Assembly (NCBI GenBank): GCA_964581505.1 | Contig: CAZOOR010000066.1 | Coordinates: forward strand, 1 to 14,251 | DNA length: 14,251 bases | Direction of reading: 5' to 3' | Source: CAZOOR01 sp964581505 | GTDB taxonomy: Bacteria > Bacteroidota > Ignavibacteria > Kapaibacteriales > UBA2268 | Part shown: positions 1-7,309 of the stretch, piece by piece | Position numbering within the stretch: the stretch's first letter is position 1 | How the letters are laid out: each line of letters begins with the position of its first letter | Position numbers and translations under genes: made by a program | The notes under the pieces: model-generated | Databases searched by the model: none | Told to the model about the DNA's origin: nothing | Seen by the model: only the letters and a program-made list of their open reading frames with translations

Positions 1-73
1 ATATAATTGACAGGTATAAAGTAAATTAAAGTATTATCCACTGCTATAATAATATTGTATTTGCAGGTACAGA

Positions 74-100
74 TAGTTCCTATTAAATAGAAAAGAACTA
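74..100. repeat. Imperfect inverted repeat in left-edge intergenic DNA
   Basis: TAGTTC at 74-79 pairs with GAACTA at 95-100, and inside it CTATT (80-84) pairs with AATAG (86-90), leaving a four-A bulge at 91-94. The rest of 1-135 is AT-rich and I see no gene in it. The element lies beyond the terminator of the leftward operon, so it more likely belongs to whatever lies left of the window. It may be chance in such AT-rich DNA. Confidence 0.3.
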
Positions 101-135
101 AGTATATCGCACCATTAAATATATTTGCATTTTGG

Positions 136-172
136 AAAAAAAAGAGGGGACAGACAAACAATGTCTATCCCC
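136..172 (-). terminator. Rho-independent terminator of the qmoAB-TPR operon
   Basis: On the minus strand the arms at 162-172 and 146-156 form an 11-bp stem, with ten Watson-Crick pairs and one G-U, around a five-base loop (157-161). The stem is followed by U-C and then eight U residues (143-136). It begins 27 bases after the stop codon of the TPR-like gene, so the operon ends here and no further qmo gene is co-transcribed downstream. Confidence 0.9.
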
Positions 173-199
173 CTATTTATTATTATTGCCAATACGCTA

Positions 200-2533
200 C
201 TAAAAAACTTCCTGCCCGAGATTGACTCTTTTGTTAAATTCCAGCAATTCCCTATCCCCGGTATTTAGCTTTTGTGCGGCGGCGGCATACTCTTTTTCTG
301 CACCGGCAAAATCATCAAATAGTTCCTTCAGACCGGCAATCCAAGGAATAATATCCCTGCCATCAGCCGCATTTGCCTTATACTTCAAATAATATTGCTT
401 AACTTTTGCAGTCTCAATACCGCCGCCAATCAACAATTTCGCCGTTGCCAGAAGCTCGGCGGCTGATTGGCACAGTCCGAACGATTGAGCTAAATATTCA
501 TCTGCTCTCTCCTGCACACCGAACTGATTATAAGCCATAGCAATAACAGCACGCATATTAGCATTGTCAGCGTCCTTATCCGCTTTTTGCAAAATACTTG
601 TTGCATATTCTTTGTCTTTGAGCAAATCGAAAACAATGTAAGACAGCTTGATATAATCGTAGGCATCGTTTGCCGCACTTTCGTCCAGCCGTTTTTCAAA
701 GTCTTCCGTAAATTTAGTAACAAGCAATTCCGCCTGTTTCTTGTCCGATAAATAATTGAGAGCGGCACGGCTGACTGCGTCCAACTCGAAAGCAAACTGC
801 ACACGCTCCGCATAAGCAGTTTCGATTATACTCTTAATCCATTCTTCGTCATTAAGATATGTGTGAATTGCCTCAATCAGATTTTTATATTTATCGAAAT
901 TAAAGAACTCGTCATTAAGCATAGTTTCCGCCATAGTGAGTAGCTTCTTAGAATAATAAAAGTCATCAAGGCTTGCCATCATATCACGATTGAGCGTTAG
1001 CAATTCTTTAAATGTCTTTATGCCTTTTTCCCGATTTTGGAATTCATCATAAACCGCTTGATTCTTCTCTCGCTTTTCTAGCTTCTCCGCTAGCCGTTTC
1101 AGCCATTCATCGTCATTGCCATAGTGTTGCTTTACAACAACATCAACGGATTTCAATTCGTCGAGAGTAGTAACGATTTCTTCGGCACGCACAAGTATTT
1201 GCTTAGAATATTCCTTATCATCAAGCGAAGTAAGAACCGCCCCTGCAATCTTAATCATTTCCGGCGAAGTCTCGGCTTTTGCATAAGCACTGTCGAGTAT
1301 CCTTCGTGCAAAATCTTTGTTCGAGAGTTTGGATTCGCACTCTTCGAGCAAATCAAAATATTGAGGTATTTTCTGTACGGCGAGCAAGGTTTTCTCATAG
1401 ACGCCAAGCGCCTTTTCGGGTTGTTCCAGATTAGCAAGGATATCGGCGGCAAGCGTTTTGAAATCATCGAAACTTTCCGATTTTTCTTCCGCTTTGGCAT
1501 ACAGTCCGTCAATATATTCAATGTCGTTCACAGCTCCTTTTACTTCGGCGGCAAGATGAAGAAAATCTTTCAAAGTATTAGCTTTGGATTCCGCCTGTAC
1601 AAAGAACTTCATAGCAAGTTCTTTGTCGTCCATCTCGTTTGCAATTTCTTTTGCAAAATCAATCAATTGCTGTTTGTCGGATATGTCTTTCATACCCTTT
1701 TCAAAAGATTCGCGCGCTTTTGCTTTATCCTTTTTAATATTCATAAATGCCTTTGCAAGGGCAATATGCTCTTCGCCGGTCATTGCAAAGTCCGAACCCT
1801 GCTCAATAAGTTCGTCGCATTTATCCTCATCACCCATTTGGTGATATGCTTCGGCAAGCGTAACAAACTCGTTAGTAAACTGTGCGTCATCAACCACAGA
1901 TTCAAGTGCGTCCTTTGCCCAATCATCATCGTCGAACATCTTCTTAACCGTTTTTGCATATTCAACAGTTTCACCAATATCACTCAGTTTGTTTAATGCG
2001 TTTCTGAAAATTGATTTCGCAGTTTCGGCATCACCTTGTTCCAGCAGTGTTTTAGTCGTATTGAGGAAATCATCATAAGTTTTCAACTCGGCTTCGACCT
2101 TTACAATTAAACCTTTTGCCAATTCTTCATCGCCGAGGTCGGAACTAATGAAACCAGAAATTGTCATCAGTTCGGGAACTTTCTTTGCTTCGGCGGCGGC
2201 GGCTTCCAGTAATTCCCTTGCTTTATCCTTATCGCCCAAAGTAATAGCAATACTATGTCCCAGTTCAGCCGATTCGAGCGGTTCGAAGCAGGCATCTTCC
2301 GCTTCCTCGTATAGTTCTTCGGCTTTCTCTTTGTCGTTTGTTACTTGATAATACGCTTCGGCTGTCTTGATATAGTCGAGCGGAAGTCCGCACATTCCTT
2401 CGGCTTTCTCCAGCAATTCATTTGCGAAATCCATATCTGCCGGTTCTTGCGAAGCTTCGATTGCAAGCATAGCAAAATCTATTGCAGATTTACATTCGCT
2501 TAATTTGCCTTCCAATTTAGCTTTTTGTGCCAT
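200..2533 (-). CDS. Large acidic tetratricopeptide-like repeat protein, third gene of the qmo operon
   Basis: The 777-residue protein has no signal peptide or membrane segment, so it is probably cytoplasmic. It is built almost entirely from helical repeats about 34 residues long, the TPR period. The recurring pattern is an acidic turn (D-K/D/E), then A-x-x-x-L-x-x-A, seen near residues 67, 101, 135, 168, 202, 236, 268, 303, 373, 406, 439, 475, 524, 562, 597, 640 and 675, roughly 18 copies. It is rich in Asp and Glu, and its six cysteines show no metal-binding spacing. TPR-type superhelices normally bind other proteins. Its place 30 bases after qmoB and before a terminator suggests a scaffold or partner for QmoAB, which is inference. 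An upstream in-frame TTG at 2560 could extend it by nine residues, but the ATG at 2533 has a good ribosome site. I do not recognise a named family. Confidence 0.85.
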   Translation of the reverse strand: MAQKAKLEGKLSECKSAIDFAMLAIEASQEPADMDFANELLEKAEGMCGLPLDYIKTAEAYYQVTNDKEKAEELYEEAEDACFEPLESAELGHSIAITLGDKDKARELLEAAAAEAKKVPELMTISGFISSDLGDEELAKGLIVKVEAELKTYDDFLNTTKTLLEQGDAETAKSIFRNALNKLSDIGETVEYAKTVKKMFDDDDWAKDALESVVDDAQFTNEFVTLAEAYHQMGDEDKCDELIEQGSDFAMTGEEHIALAKAFMNIKKDKAKARESFEKGMKDISDKQQLIDFAKEIANEMDDKELAMKFFVQAESKANTLKDFLHLAAEVKGAVNDIEYIDGLYAKAEEKSESFDDFKTLAADILANLEQPEKALGVYEKTLLAVQKIPQYFDLLEECESKLSNKDFARRILDSAYAKAETSPEMIKIAGAVLTSLDDKEYSKQILVRAEEIVTTLDELKSVDVVVKQHYGNDDEWLKRLAEKLEKREKNQAVYDEFQNREKGIKTFKELLTLNRDMMASLDDFYYSKKLLTMAETMLNDEFFNFDKYKNLIEAIHTYLNDEEWIKSIIETAYAERVQFAFELDAVSRAALNYLSDKKQAELLVTKFTEDFEKRLDESAANDAYDYIKLSYIVFDLLKDKEYATSILQKADKDADNANMRAVIAMAYNQFGVQERADEYLAQSFGLCQSAAELLATAKLLIGGGIETAKVKQYYLKYKANAADGRDIIPWIAGLKELFDDFAGAEKEYAAAAQKLNTGDRELLEFNKRVNLGQEVF

Positions 2534-2541
2534 TTGTTTAT

Positions 2542-2547
2542 CTCCTT
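2542..2547 (-). promoter_or_regulatory. Ribosome binding site that sets the TPR-protein start
   Basis: AAGGAG on the minus strand lies eight bases before the ATG at 2531-2533. This ideal spacing favours that ATG over the in-frame TTG at 2558-2560, which would place the site inside the coding region. The site lies in the 30-base gap after qmoB, so the gene has its own initiation signal within the operon. Confidence 0.75.
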
Positions 2548-2563
2548 TATTATTTTTCAATTA

Positions 2564-4792
2564 TTACATATCCTTGTAAGGATTAGGTCCGACAGATTCA
2601 ATTGTTTCATTGAACTTATTGAAGAGTTCGGGAATTTTATCATACTCGTCAATTGAAAGCTCGTGAATCTCTACGCGTTCGGGTTCCAGAACGAGTTGCT
2701 TTAATTTTTCCTGAACATTTTCCATACGTATATTAGCAAGTTCACTACCGCGAATAAAATGACATTGATAATCATCACCGTGCTTGCAACCGATTAGCAT
2801 TACACCGTCAAAGCCTGCCGATAGTGCATCTGCTATCCAGCTGGTACTGACCGAGCCGAGACAGCGAACGGGAATAACGCGGAAATTTGGCGGATACTGT
2901 ATTTTCTTAGCTCCGACAATATCAAGCGATGGATAAGCATCATTCTCGCACATAAAGGCAAGCATTCTGTATTTCTCTTCCTCCGCTTCGGGCATTCCGA
3001 TTGATTTAATAACTGCCGATGTAATCTGTACCGAATAATTTTTAAAACTGATAATCCTTTCGGGACAAGCACCCATACAAATACCACAGCGGCGACATCT
3101 GTTCGGGTTTGGTAAAGGTGTTCCTTTTTCGTCTTCGTCCAAAGTACCGAAAGGACATTCCTCAGTACAGCGTTTGCACTGCGTACATCTCTGCAAGAAA
3201 AATTCGGGATAAGTAGTATCGCCTGCTCGCGGATGTACCGCTGTTCCTTTCCTTGCATTTTCCAAAACTTGGATTGCCTTCATAGCGGCGCCTAACCCGT
3301 CATTTTTTGCTTGTACAGCATCCATCGGCGCTCTTACGCTACCGCTTGCATATATACCGGTTCTGCGAGTTTCATACGGAAAGCAAATATAATGTGAATC
3401 GGGGAAACCATAGTGCAGTGTTGGTAAATCCGTTCCTTGTCTGTATGTCAAATTCAATATCTTTGCACCCTGCTCGGCACCGGCAGCGGCTTTCTTTCCG
3501 TCAGCAGTGGCATCATCGCTTTCATCTGTTTCGCTTGTTTCTTCTTCGACCAATGTTGTCGGTACCATACCGGCGGCAAGTACAACCATATCTGCTTTCA
3601 ATCGAATATTTTCGCCGACAAGCGTGTTATCTACATCAACAAACAGGGAACCGTCTTCGTTATCGCCAACATCAATGAACTCGCCCTTTGTAAGGAAAAT
3701 ATTATCCTCATTCTGAACTCGTTTGTAAAAACGTTCATACTGTGCCGGTGTCCGCATATCTTTATAGATAATATATATTCTCGAGTCGGGATACTGCTCG
3801 CGTACATACATAGCTTGTTTCAGCGAAGTCATACAGCATACGGAAGAGCAGTACGGAAGATGATTCTCATCACGCGAACCGGCGCATTGGATAAACACAA
3901 TATCGTTAATCGGCTTATCGTCCGACTTACGTTTAATCCCGCCATTATTTGCAAGTTCTTCCATTTCGACATTAGTAATAACATCGGGATATTTACCATA
4001 GCCCAGATAATCTAATTTCTTCGGATTGTATGGACGCCAGCCGGTTGCTTGGATTATCGTACCAACCTGAAACTCTAATTCCTCACCGTTCGACACAGCA
4101 CTGACATTGAACATACCGGGCTGTCCGGACGTTTTCTTTATTTCGCATTTTTTTAATACTTTTATTCTTTTATGTGATTCTACTTCTGCAACAAGTTCGC
4201 TATTAGTATTAAGTTCCATTTCATAATATGGACCTTTGCGAGGAGTAAGTTTATGCACTTTACGAAGAAAGCCGCCTAATACCGCTTCTTTTTCCGTCAG
4301 CACAACATTATACCCGCTCTTTGCCGCCGCCAATGCGGAATTCATACCCGAAATACCACCGCCTACTACTAATACAGTATCGTTAATATCCAAAATCATA
4401 GGTATTGGCAAATGACTTGTTGCCATCTTCGTTACACCCATTCGGCAATAATCCTCGGCGAGTGCTTGCGTTTCTTCCTCATTCGGCTTATGCGTCCAAG
4501 CTACATGTTCACGCAGATTCACCCGCTCTGTCAGAACTTCGTCTCCGAACTTGAACACATCGGTCAGATAACGGGGAGAACAGCCTGCAATAACCACTCG
4601 CTCAATTCCTTCGTTCTTAATATCATCTTTAATTCCCTGCACTGCATTTTCACCGCAGAGCCATTTATCTACTTTTGTAACGACAACATTATCGTCCTTA
4701 CCGACAGATTCCGCAATAGTATTGCAATCTACACAAGAGCCAATTTCGCAGCCCGAGCAAATATATAGTCCGATTTTCACTTGTTCAGCCAT
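2564..4792 (-). CDS. qmoB: QmoB: HdrA-like flavin/iron-sulfur subunit of the Qmo complex
   Basis: The 742 residues match the usual QmoB length and domain order. The N-terminal HdrA-type domain carries clustered cysteines (C12, C15, C20, C23) and G-C-S-P-R at 70-74. An FAD-binding fold follows, with GGGISG at 144-149 and the HdrA hallmark CAGSRDENH near 303-311. Two ferredoxin-type clusters come next (C536, C539, C542, C546 and C566, C569, C572, C576). The C-terminal MvhD-like domain has four cysteines (C615, C644, C669, C677), including GCKHGDDYQCH. In known systems Qmo passes electrons between the menaquinone pool and APS reductase, probably by flavin-based bifurcation or confurcation. A low-complexity acidic loop sits near 415-440. 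GGAGGG at 4801-4806 is eight bases before the ATG, inside the end of qmoA, so the two are translationally coupled. No aprAB, sat or qmoC lies in the window. Confidence 0.93.
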   Translation of the reverse strand: MAEQVKIGLYICSGCEIGSCVDCNTIAESVGKDDNVVVTKVDKWLCGENAVQGIKDDIKNEGIERVVIAGCSPRYLTDVFKFGDEVLTERVNLREHVAWTHKPNEEETQALAEDYCRMGVTKMATSHLPIPMILDINDTVLVVGGGISGMNSALAAAKSGYNVVLTEKEAVLGGFLRKVHKLTPRKGPYYEMELNTNSELVAEVESHKRIKVLKKCEIKKTSGQPGMFNVSAVSNGEELEFQVGTIIQATGWRPYNPKKLDYLGYGKYPDVITNVEMEELANNGGIKRKSDDKPINDIVFIQCAGSRDENHLPYCSSVCCMTSLKQAMYVREQYPDSRIYIIYKDMRTPAQYERFYKRVQNEDNIFLTKGEFIDVGDNEDGSLFVDVDNTLVGENIRLKADMVVLAAGMVPTTLVEEETSETDESDDATADGKKAAAGAEQGAKILNLTYRQGTDLPTLHYGFPDSHYICFPYETRRTGIYASGSVRAPMDAVQAKNDGLGAAMKAIQVLENARKGTAVHPRAGDTTYPEFFLQRCTQCKRCTEECPFGTLDEDEKGTPLPNPNRCRRCGICMGACPERIISFKNYSVQITSAVIKSIGMPEAEEEKYRMLAFMCENDAYPSLDIVGAKKIQYPPNFRVIPVRCLGSVSTSWIADALSAGFDGVMLIGCKHGDDYQCHFIRGSELANIRMENVQEKLKQLVLEPERVEIHELSIDEYDKIPELFNKFNETIESVGPNPYKDM

Positions 4793-4793
4793 C

Positions 4794-6065
4794 TTATTTT
4801 CCCTCCATTAGATTTAACACAGCTTTCATTGCCGCACCGGTGGATTCTTGGACGGTAGTTGCTACATCTTTCGGAGCGGAACAAACACCGCATCCTACTA
4901 TTTCTGCATCTTCGTTAATGAATCCGTTATCGTCCAGATATTTCTTAACGGGTGTTCCGTTCTTTGAAGCAGTGGATTGCATACCAGTAGCCAGAACAAC
5001 CAAATCAATATCCATTTGTTGCAGGCTTCCGGCTAGGGTATCTTCTGCTTCGACAATTAATTTTCCCGTAGCAGGATTTTTGAACACCTTTGCAACCTTT
5101 CCGCGATGGAAGAATATTTTTTCATCTCGCTGTACATTTTGATAAAATTCCTCAAAAAAGCCCGGAGAACGTATATCAATATAGAACACGTGGATTTCCG
5201 CGTCTTCATAGCGTTCCCGTATATAGTGCGCTTGTTTGAGCGACGCCATACAGCAAATAGATGAGCAGTATTCCAAATGATTCTCATCACGCGAACCGGC
5301 ACATTGAACAAAAGCCACTTTCTTAATTTCATCAACACCGGCGATTTCAATTTTACCGGCTGTGGGACCATTCGGAGCGGCAAGTCTTTCGAGCATTACA
5401 TTTGTAATCACATTAGGCTCTTTGCCAAAACCGAGTTTGTCCAGTTTGTTTGCATCGTATGGGTCCCAGCCCGTTGCCCAAACAATTGATTTTACATTAA
5501 TATAATAATTACTCTGCTTCATAGCTAAATCAATTGCATCGTATTTGCAAGCACTGACGCATTTACCGCATTCGTCCCCCGGGCATAAGCTCCCGTCAAT
5601 TACATATCTTTGCGGATAAGCGTTATTATATGCCATATAAATAGCCTTTGTCTTGTTCAGTCCATAATTAAAATCGTCAGGACGCTCGATAGGACAGACT
5701 TCTACACAATCGTTGCATACCGTACATTTGTTATTGACAAATCTTGGTTTCTCCTTAATTTTTACCGTATAGTTACCCTTAGTGCCACTGATTTCGTCAA
5801 CGGTAGCAAGTGTGATTAGATTGATTTTTGAATTGTCTTTCAAGCGTCTGATGTTAATTTCCATTCCGCAGGTGGGCGGACAAAGCTTGGGGAAATATTC
5901 ATTCAGCTGCACAACACGCCCGCCAACGTTCGGATTCTTTTCGACTAAAATAACCGAATATCCGGTTTCGGCGGCTTCGAGAGCTGTTGAAATCCCTGCA
6001 ATGCCTGCACCAACGACAAGAATGTCAGCATTAAACTTAACTTCTGTGTGTTGATGTTGTTCCAT
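4794..6065 (-). CDS. qmoA: QmoA: HdrA-like flavoprotein subunit of the Qmo complex
   Basis: The 423 residues are a normal length for QmoA. A dinucleotide-binding GAGIAG lies at 19-24, followed by the family's GGRVVQLNEYFPKLCPP stretch from 48 and CGMEIN at 66-71. The CAGSRDENH hallmark is near 255-263 and C-C at 271-272. A ferredoxin-like insert carries two apparently complete cysteine sets: C114, C117, C120, C124 followed by Pro, and C161, C166, C169, C173. The protein is a distant paralogue of the neighbouring QmoB flavin domain. It should form the soluble flavin module with QmoB and exchange electrons with APS reductase. One base separates it from qmoB. The start at 6065 fits the family's N terminus; the ribosome site is weak (GGA about nine bases upstream). 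A generic HdrA is less likely, because the whole length follows QmoA. Confidence 0.92.
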   Translation of the reverse strand: MEQHQHTEVKFNADILVVGAGIAGISTALEAAETGYSVILVEKNPNVGGRVVQLNEYFPKLCPPTCGMEINIRRLKDNSKINLITLATVDEISGTKGNYTVKIKEKPRFVNNKCTVCNDCVEVCPIERPDDFNYGLNKTKAIYMAYNNAYPQRYVIDGSLCPGDECGKCVSACKYDAIDLAMKQSNYYINVKSIVWATGWDPYDANKLDKLGFGKEPNVITNVMLERLAAPNGPTAGKIEIAGVDEIKKVAFVQCAGSRDENHLEYCSSICCMASLKQAHYIRERYEDAEIHVFYIDIRSPGFFEEFYQNVQRDEKIFFHRGKVAKVFKNPATGKLIVEAEDTLAGSLQQMDIDLVVLATGMQSTASKNGTPVKKYLDDNGFINEDAEIVGCGVCSAPKDVATTVQESTGAAMKAVLNLMEGK

Positions 6066-6141
6066 TTGTATTATTCCAAAATTGTGAATATTAATTTCTC
6101 TGTCGGTTTCTGCATCAGTATCTAAACTGTTGCATTTTTTT

Positions 6142-6181
6142 ATTTCACTTTATAATAAAGAACTTAATTGACAAGTGAAAT
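6142..6181. promoter_or_regulatory. Inverted-repeat operator candidate upstream of qmoA
   Basis: ATTTCACTT at 6142-6150 is perfectly repeated in inverse as AAGTGAAAT at 6173-6181, about 31 bp centre to centre, or three helical turns. A second perfect palindrome, CTTTAT-A-ATAAAG (6148-6160), is nested in the left half. There is no U-run after the stem in either direction, so it is not a classical terminator for the mlaE-type gene. It starts 77 bases before the qmoA start codon. I read it as a likely regulator-binding or promoter region. No convincing -10 or -7 element could be assigned. Confidence 0.4.
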
Positions 6182-6244
6182 TAAAATACACAGAGAATAA
6201 TAGCAAATGATAACTATTTAATGTAATCTAATTGTTGTTATTTT

Positions 6245-7024
6245 TTAGAAGAGTCCGCCCATAAATGCGTCTATAATTAGAATGGTTGCCGCTGATATTG
6301 TGAACGCCCGCACAGTACTTTTGCCAACTCCCTCGGCTCCGTTCTCAGTTCTGAAGCCCACATGACAACTGATTAGTGCGGCAACACCACCAAATACAAA
6401 AGTCTTTAAAAGGCACATATTGACCTCCGCCATACTAAAATAGCGAACTATGGAATCAAAAAATTCATAGAAAGATAATGCGAATTTTGTCTCGGTAATA
6501 ATAAATGCACCGGCAAGTGCAACTGCCGCAGAAAATACTGCAAGTACAGGCATCATAACCAAAGTAGCAATTACTCTCGGCATTGCGAGGAAACGAATTT
6601 TATCAATCGCCATCATATCGAGAGCATCAATCTGTTCGGATACTTTCATTGTTCCTATTTGTGCCGCCATTGCGCCACCCACACGTCCGGCAATTATCAA
6701 TGCAGTTAGTACAGGGGTCAGCTCGGTAAATACAGCAGTGGCTATTGATGCTCCGATATAACCCTTTGCCATATTTAGTAAATTGAACTTTGCAAATATA
6801 CTTGTTGCCTCCAATGCCGCTATTGCTCCGGTAAATGAGCCGATAAGGATTACAAGCGGTAGAGAATCCGAGCCGACTATACCCATCTGCTCAATAATTA
6901 ACCATCTATCCTTAATTACACGCGGCAAATATTTTATTATATTTATTAGAAGCAAAACAATCTCGCCGAATTCACCGACAAAATTTATTATCCGCCTACC
7001 TACTATTTGAAAAAATTTCTGCAT
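6245..7024 (-). CDS. mlaE: MlaE-family ABC transporter permease
   Basis: This 259-residue membrane protein has the length of MlaE/YrbE permeases and carries their signature stretch at 101-126, from ELTPVL to AAQIGTM, preceded by GSFTGAIAALEA at 62-73. Hydrophobic segments lie near 50-70, 95-115, 150-175, 205-222 and 240-258. In the Mla system a dimer of MlaE works with the MlaF ATPase and a lipid-binding MlaD to move phospholipids between inner and outer membranes. The MlaF and MlaD partners are not in this window. A 179-base gap with inverted repeats separates it from qmoA on the same strand, so it may be read through but is probably a separate unit. No clear Shine-Dalgarno precedes the ATG at 7024. 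The family call is firm; the substrate is inferred. Confidence 0.88.
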   Translation of the reverse strand: MQKFFQIVGRRIINFVGEFGEIVLLLINIIKYLPRVIKDRWLIIEQMGIVGSDSLPLVILIGSFTGAIAALEATSIFAKFNLLNMAKGYIGASIATAVFTELTPVLTALIIAGRVGGAMAAQIGTMKVSEQIDALDMMAIDKIRFLAMPRVIATLVMMPVLAVFSAAVALAGAFIITETKFALSFYEFFDSIVRYFSMAEVNMCLLKTFVFGGVAALISCHVGFRTENGAEGVGKSTVRAFTISAATILIIDAFMGGLF

Positions 7025-7075
7025 TTCTATTTACTAATAATTTGTACCTGCTAAAATACGAAAATGTTGCTTTTT

Positions 7076-7145
7076 AATTGATAATTATTATTTTCATTAA
7101 AAGCAATATGCTTTGGAGATTATCAATTGATTTGAATTTTCAAAT
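7076..7145. repeat. Cluster of palindromes in the divergent intergenic region
   Basis: Several overlapping inverted repeats lie between the mlaE-type and DUF5714 genes. AATTGATAAT (7076-7085) pairs with ATTATCAATT (7119-7128). Inside it AAAGCA (7100-7105) pairs with TGCTTT (7109-7114) around a three-base loop. ATCAATTGAT (7122-7131) is a perfect palindrome, and ATTTGAA (7130-7136) pairs with TTCAAAT (7139-7145). The whole gap (7025-7309) is non-coding and very AT-rich. The repeats could be operators for either divergent gene or a structured 5' leader of the mlaE-type transcript. Confidence 0.45.
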
Positions 7146-7250
7146 AGAGATTTGATTAAGCTGGGGAAGCCGCTGATAAGTAAATATATAATATATGAAC
7201 GACATTCTATTTGTCTCTCAATAATTTCAAATAATTATCTCATTTAATAG

Positions 7251-7283
7251 TTTAATATATTAATCGAAAGATTACTATACTTG
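7251..7283 (+). promoter_or_regulatory. Weak Bacteroidetes-like promoter candidate for the DUF5714 gene
   Basis: TATACTTG at 7276-7283 differs by one base from the Bacteroidetes -7 consensus TAnnTTTG. TTTA at 7251-7254, 21 bases before it, differs by one base from the -33 TTTG. The pair ends 26 bases before the start codon, a plausible leader length. With two mismatches in AT-rich DNA this is only a candidate. Confidence 0.3.
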
Positions 7284-7309
7284 TTTTATAAGAAAGATAA
7301 TAAAATTAT

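Noticed and set aside
1124..1996. A 290-codon open frame on the plus strand, antisense to the TPR-like gene
   Set aside because: It lacks a recognisable domain and a ribosome site. It mirrors the repetitive, biased codons of the real gene, and its translation is rich in Phe, Cys and Ile as expected for an antisense shadow.
2534..2560. TTG start at 2560 for the TPR-like gene, adding nine residues
   Set aside because: The Shine-Dalgarno AAGGAG lies between this codon and the ATG at 2533 at ideal distance for the ATG; the extra residues only translate the ribosome site.
3437..4015. A 192-codon plus-strand open frame antisense to qmoB
   Set aside because: The minus-strand reading is an unmistakable full-length QmoB; the antisense product has no motif and no start signal.
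6066..6244. A promoter for qmoA (TTGTCA or TTTG with TATTTTAA)
   Set aside because: The -35-like TTGTCA has its best -10 partner only 14 bases away, and TTTG to TATTTTAA is 15 bases; neither spacing is acceptable.
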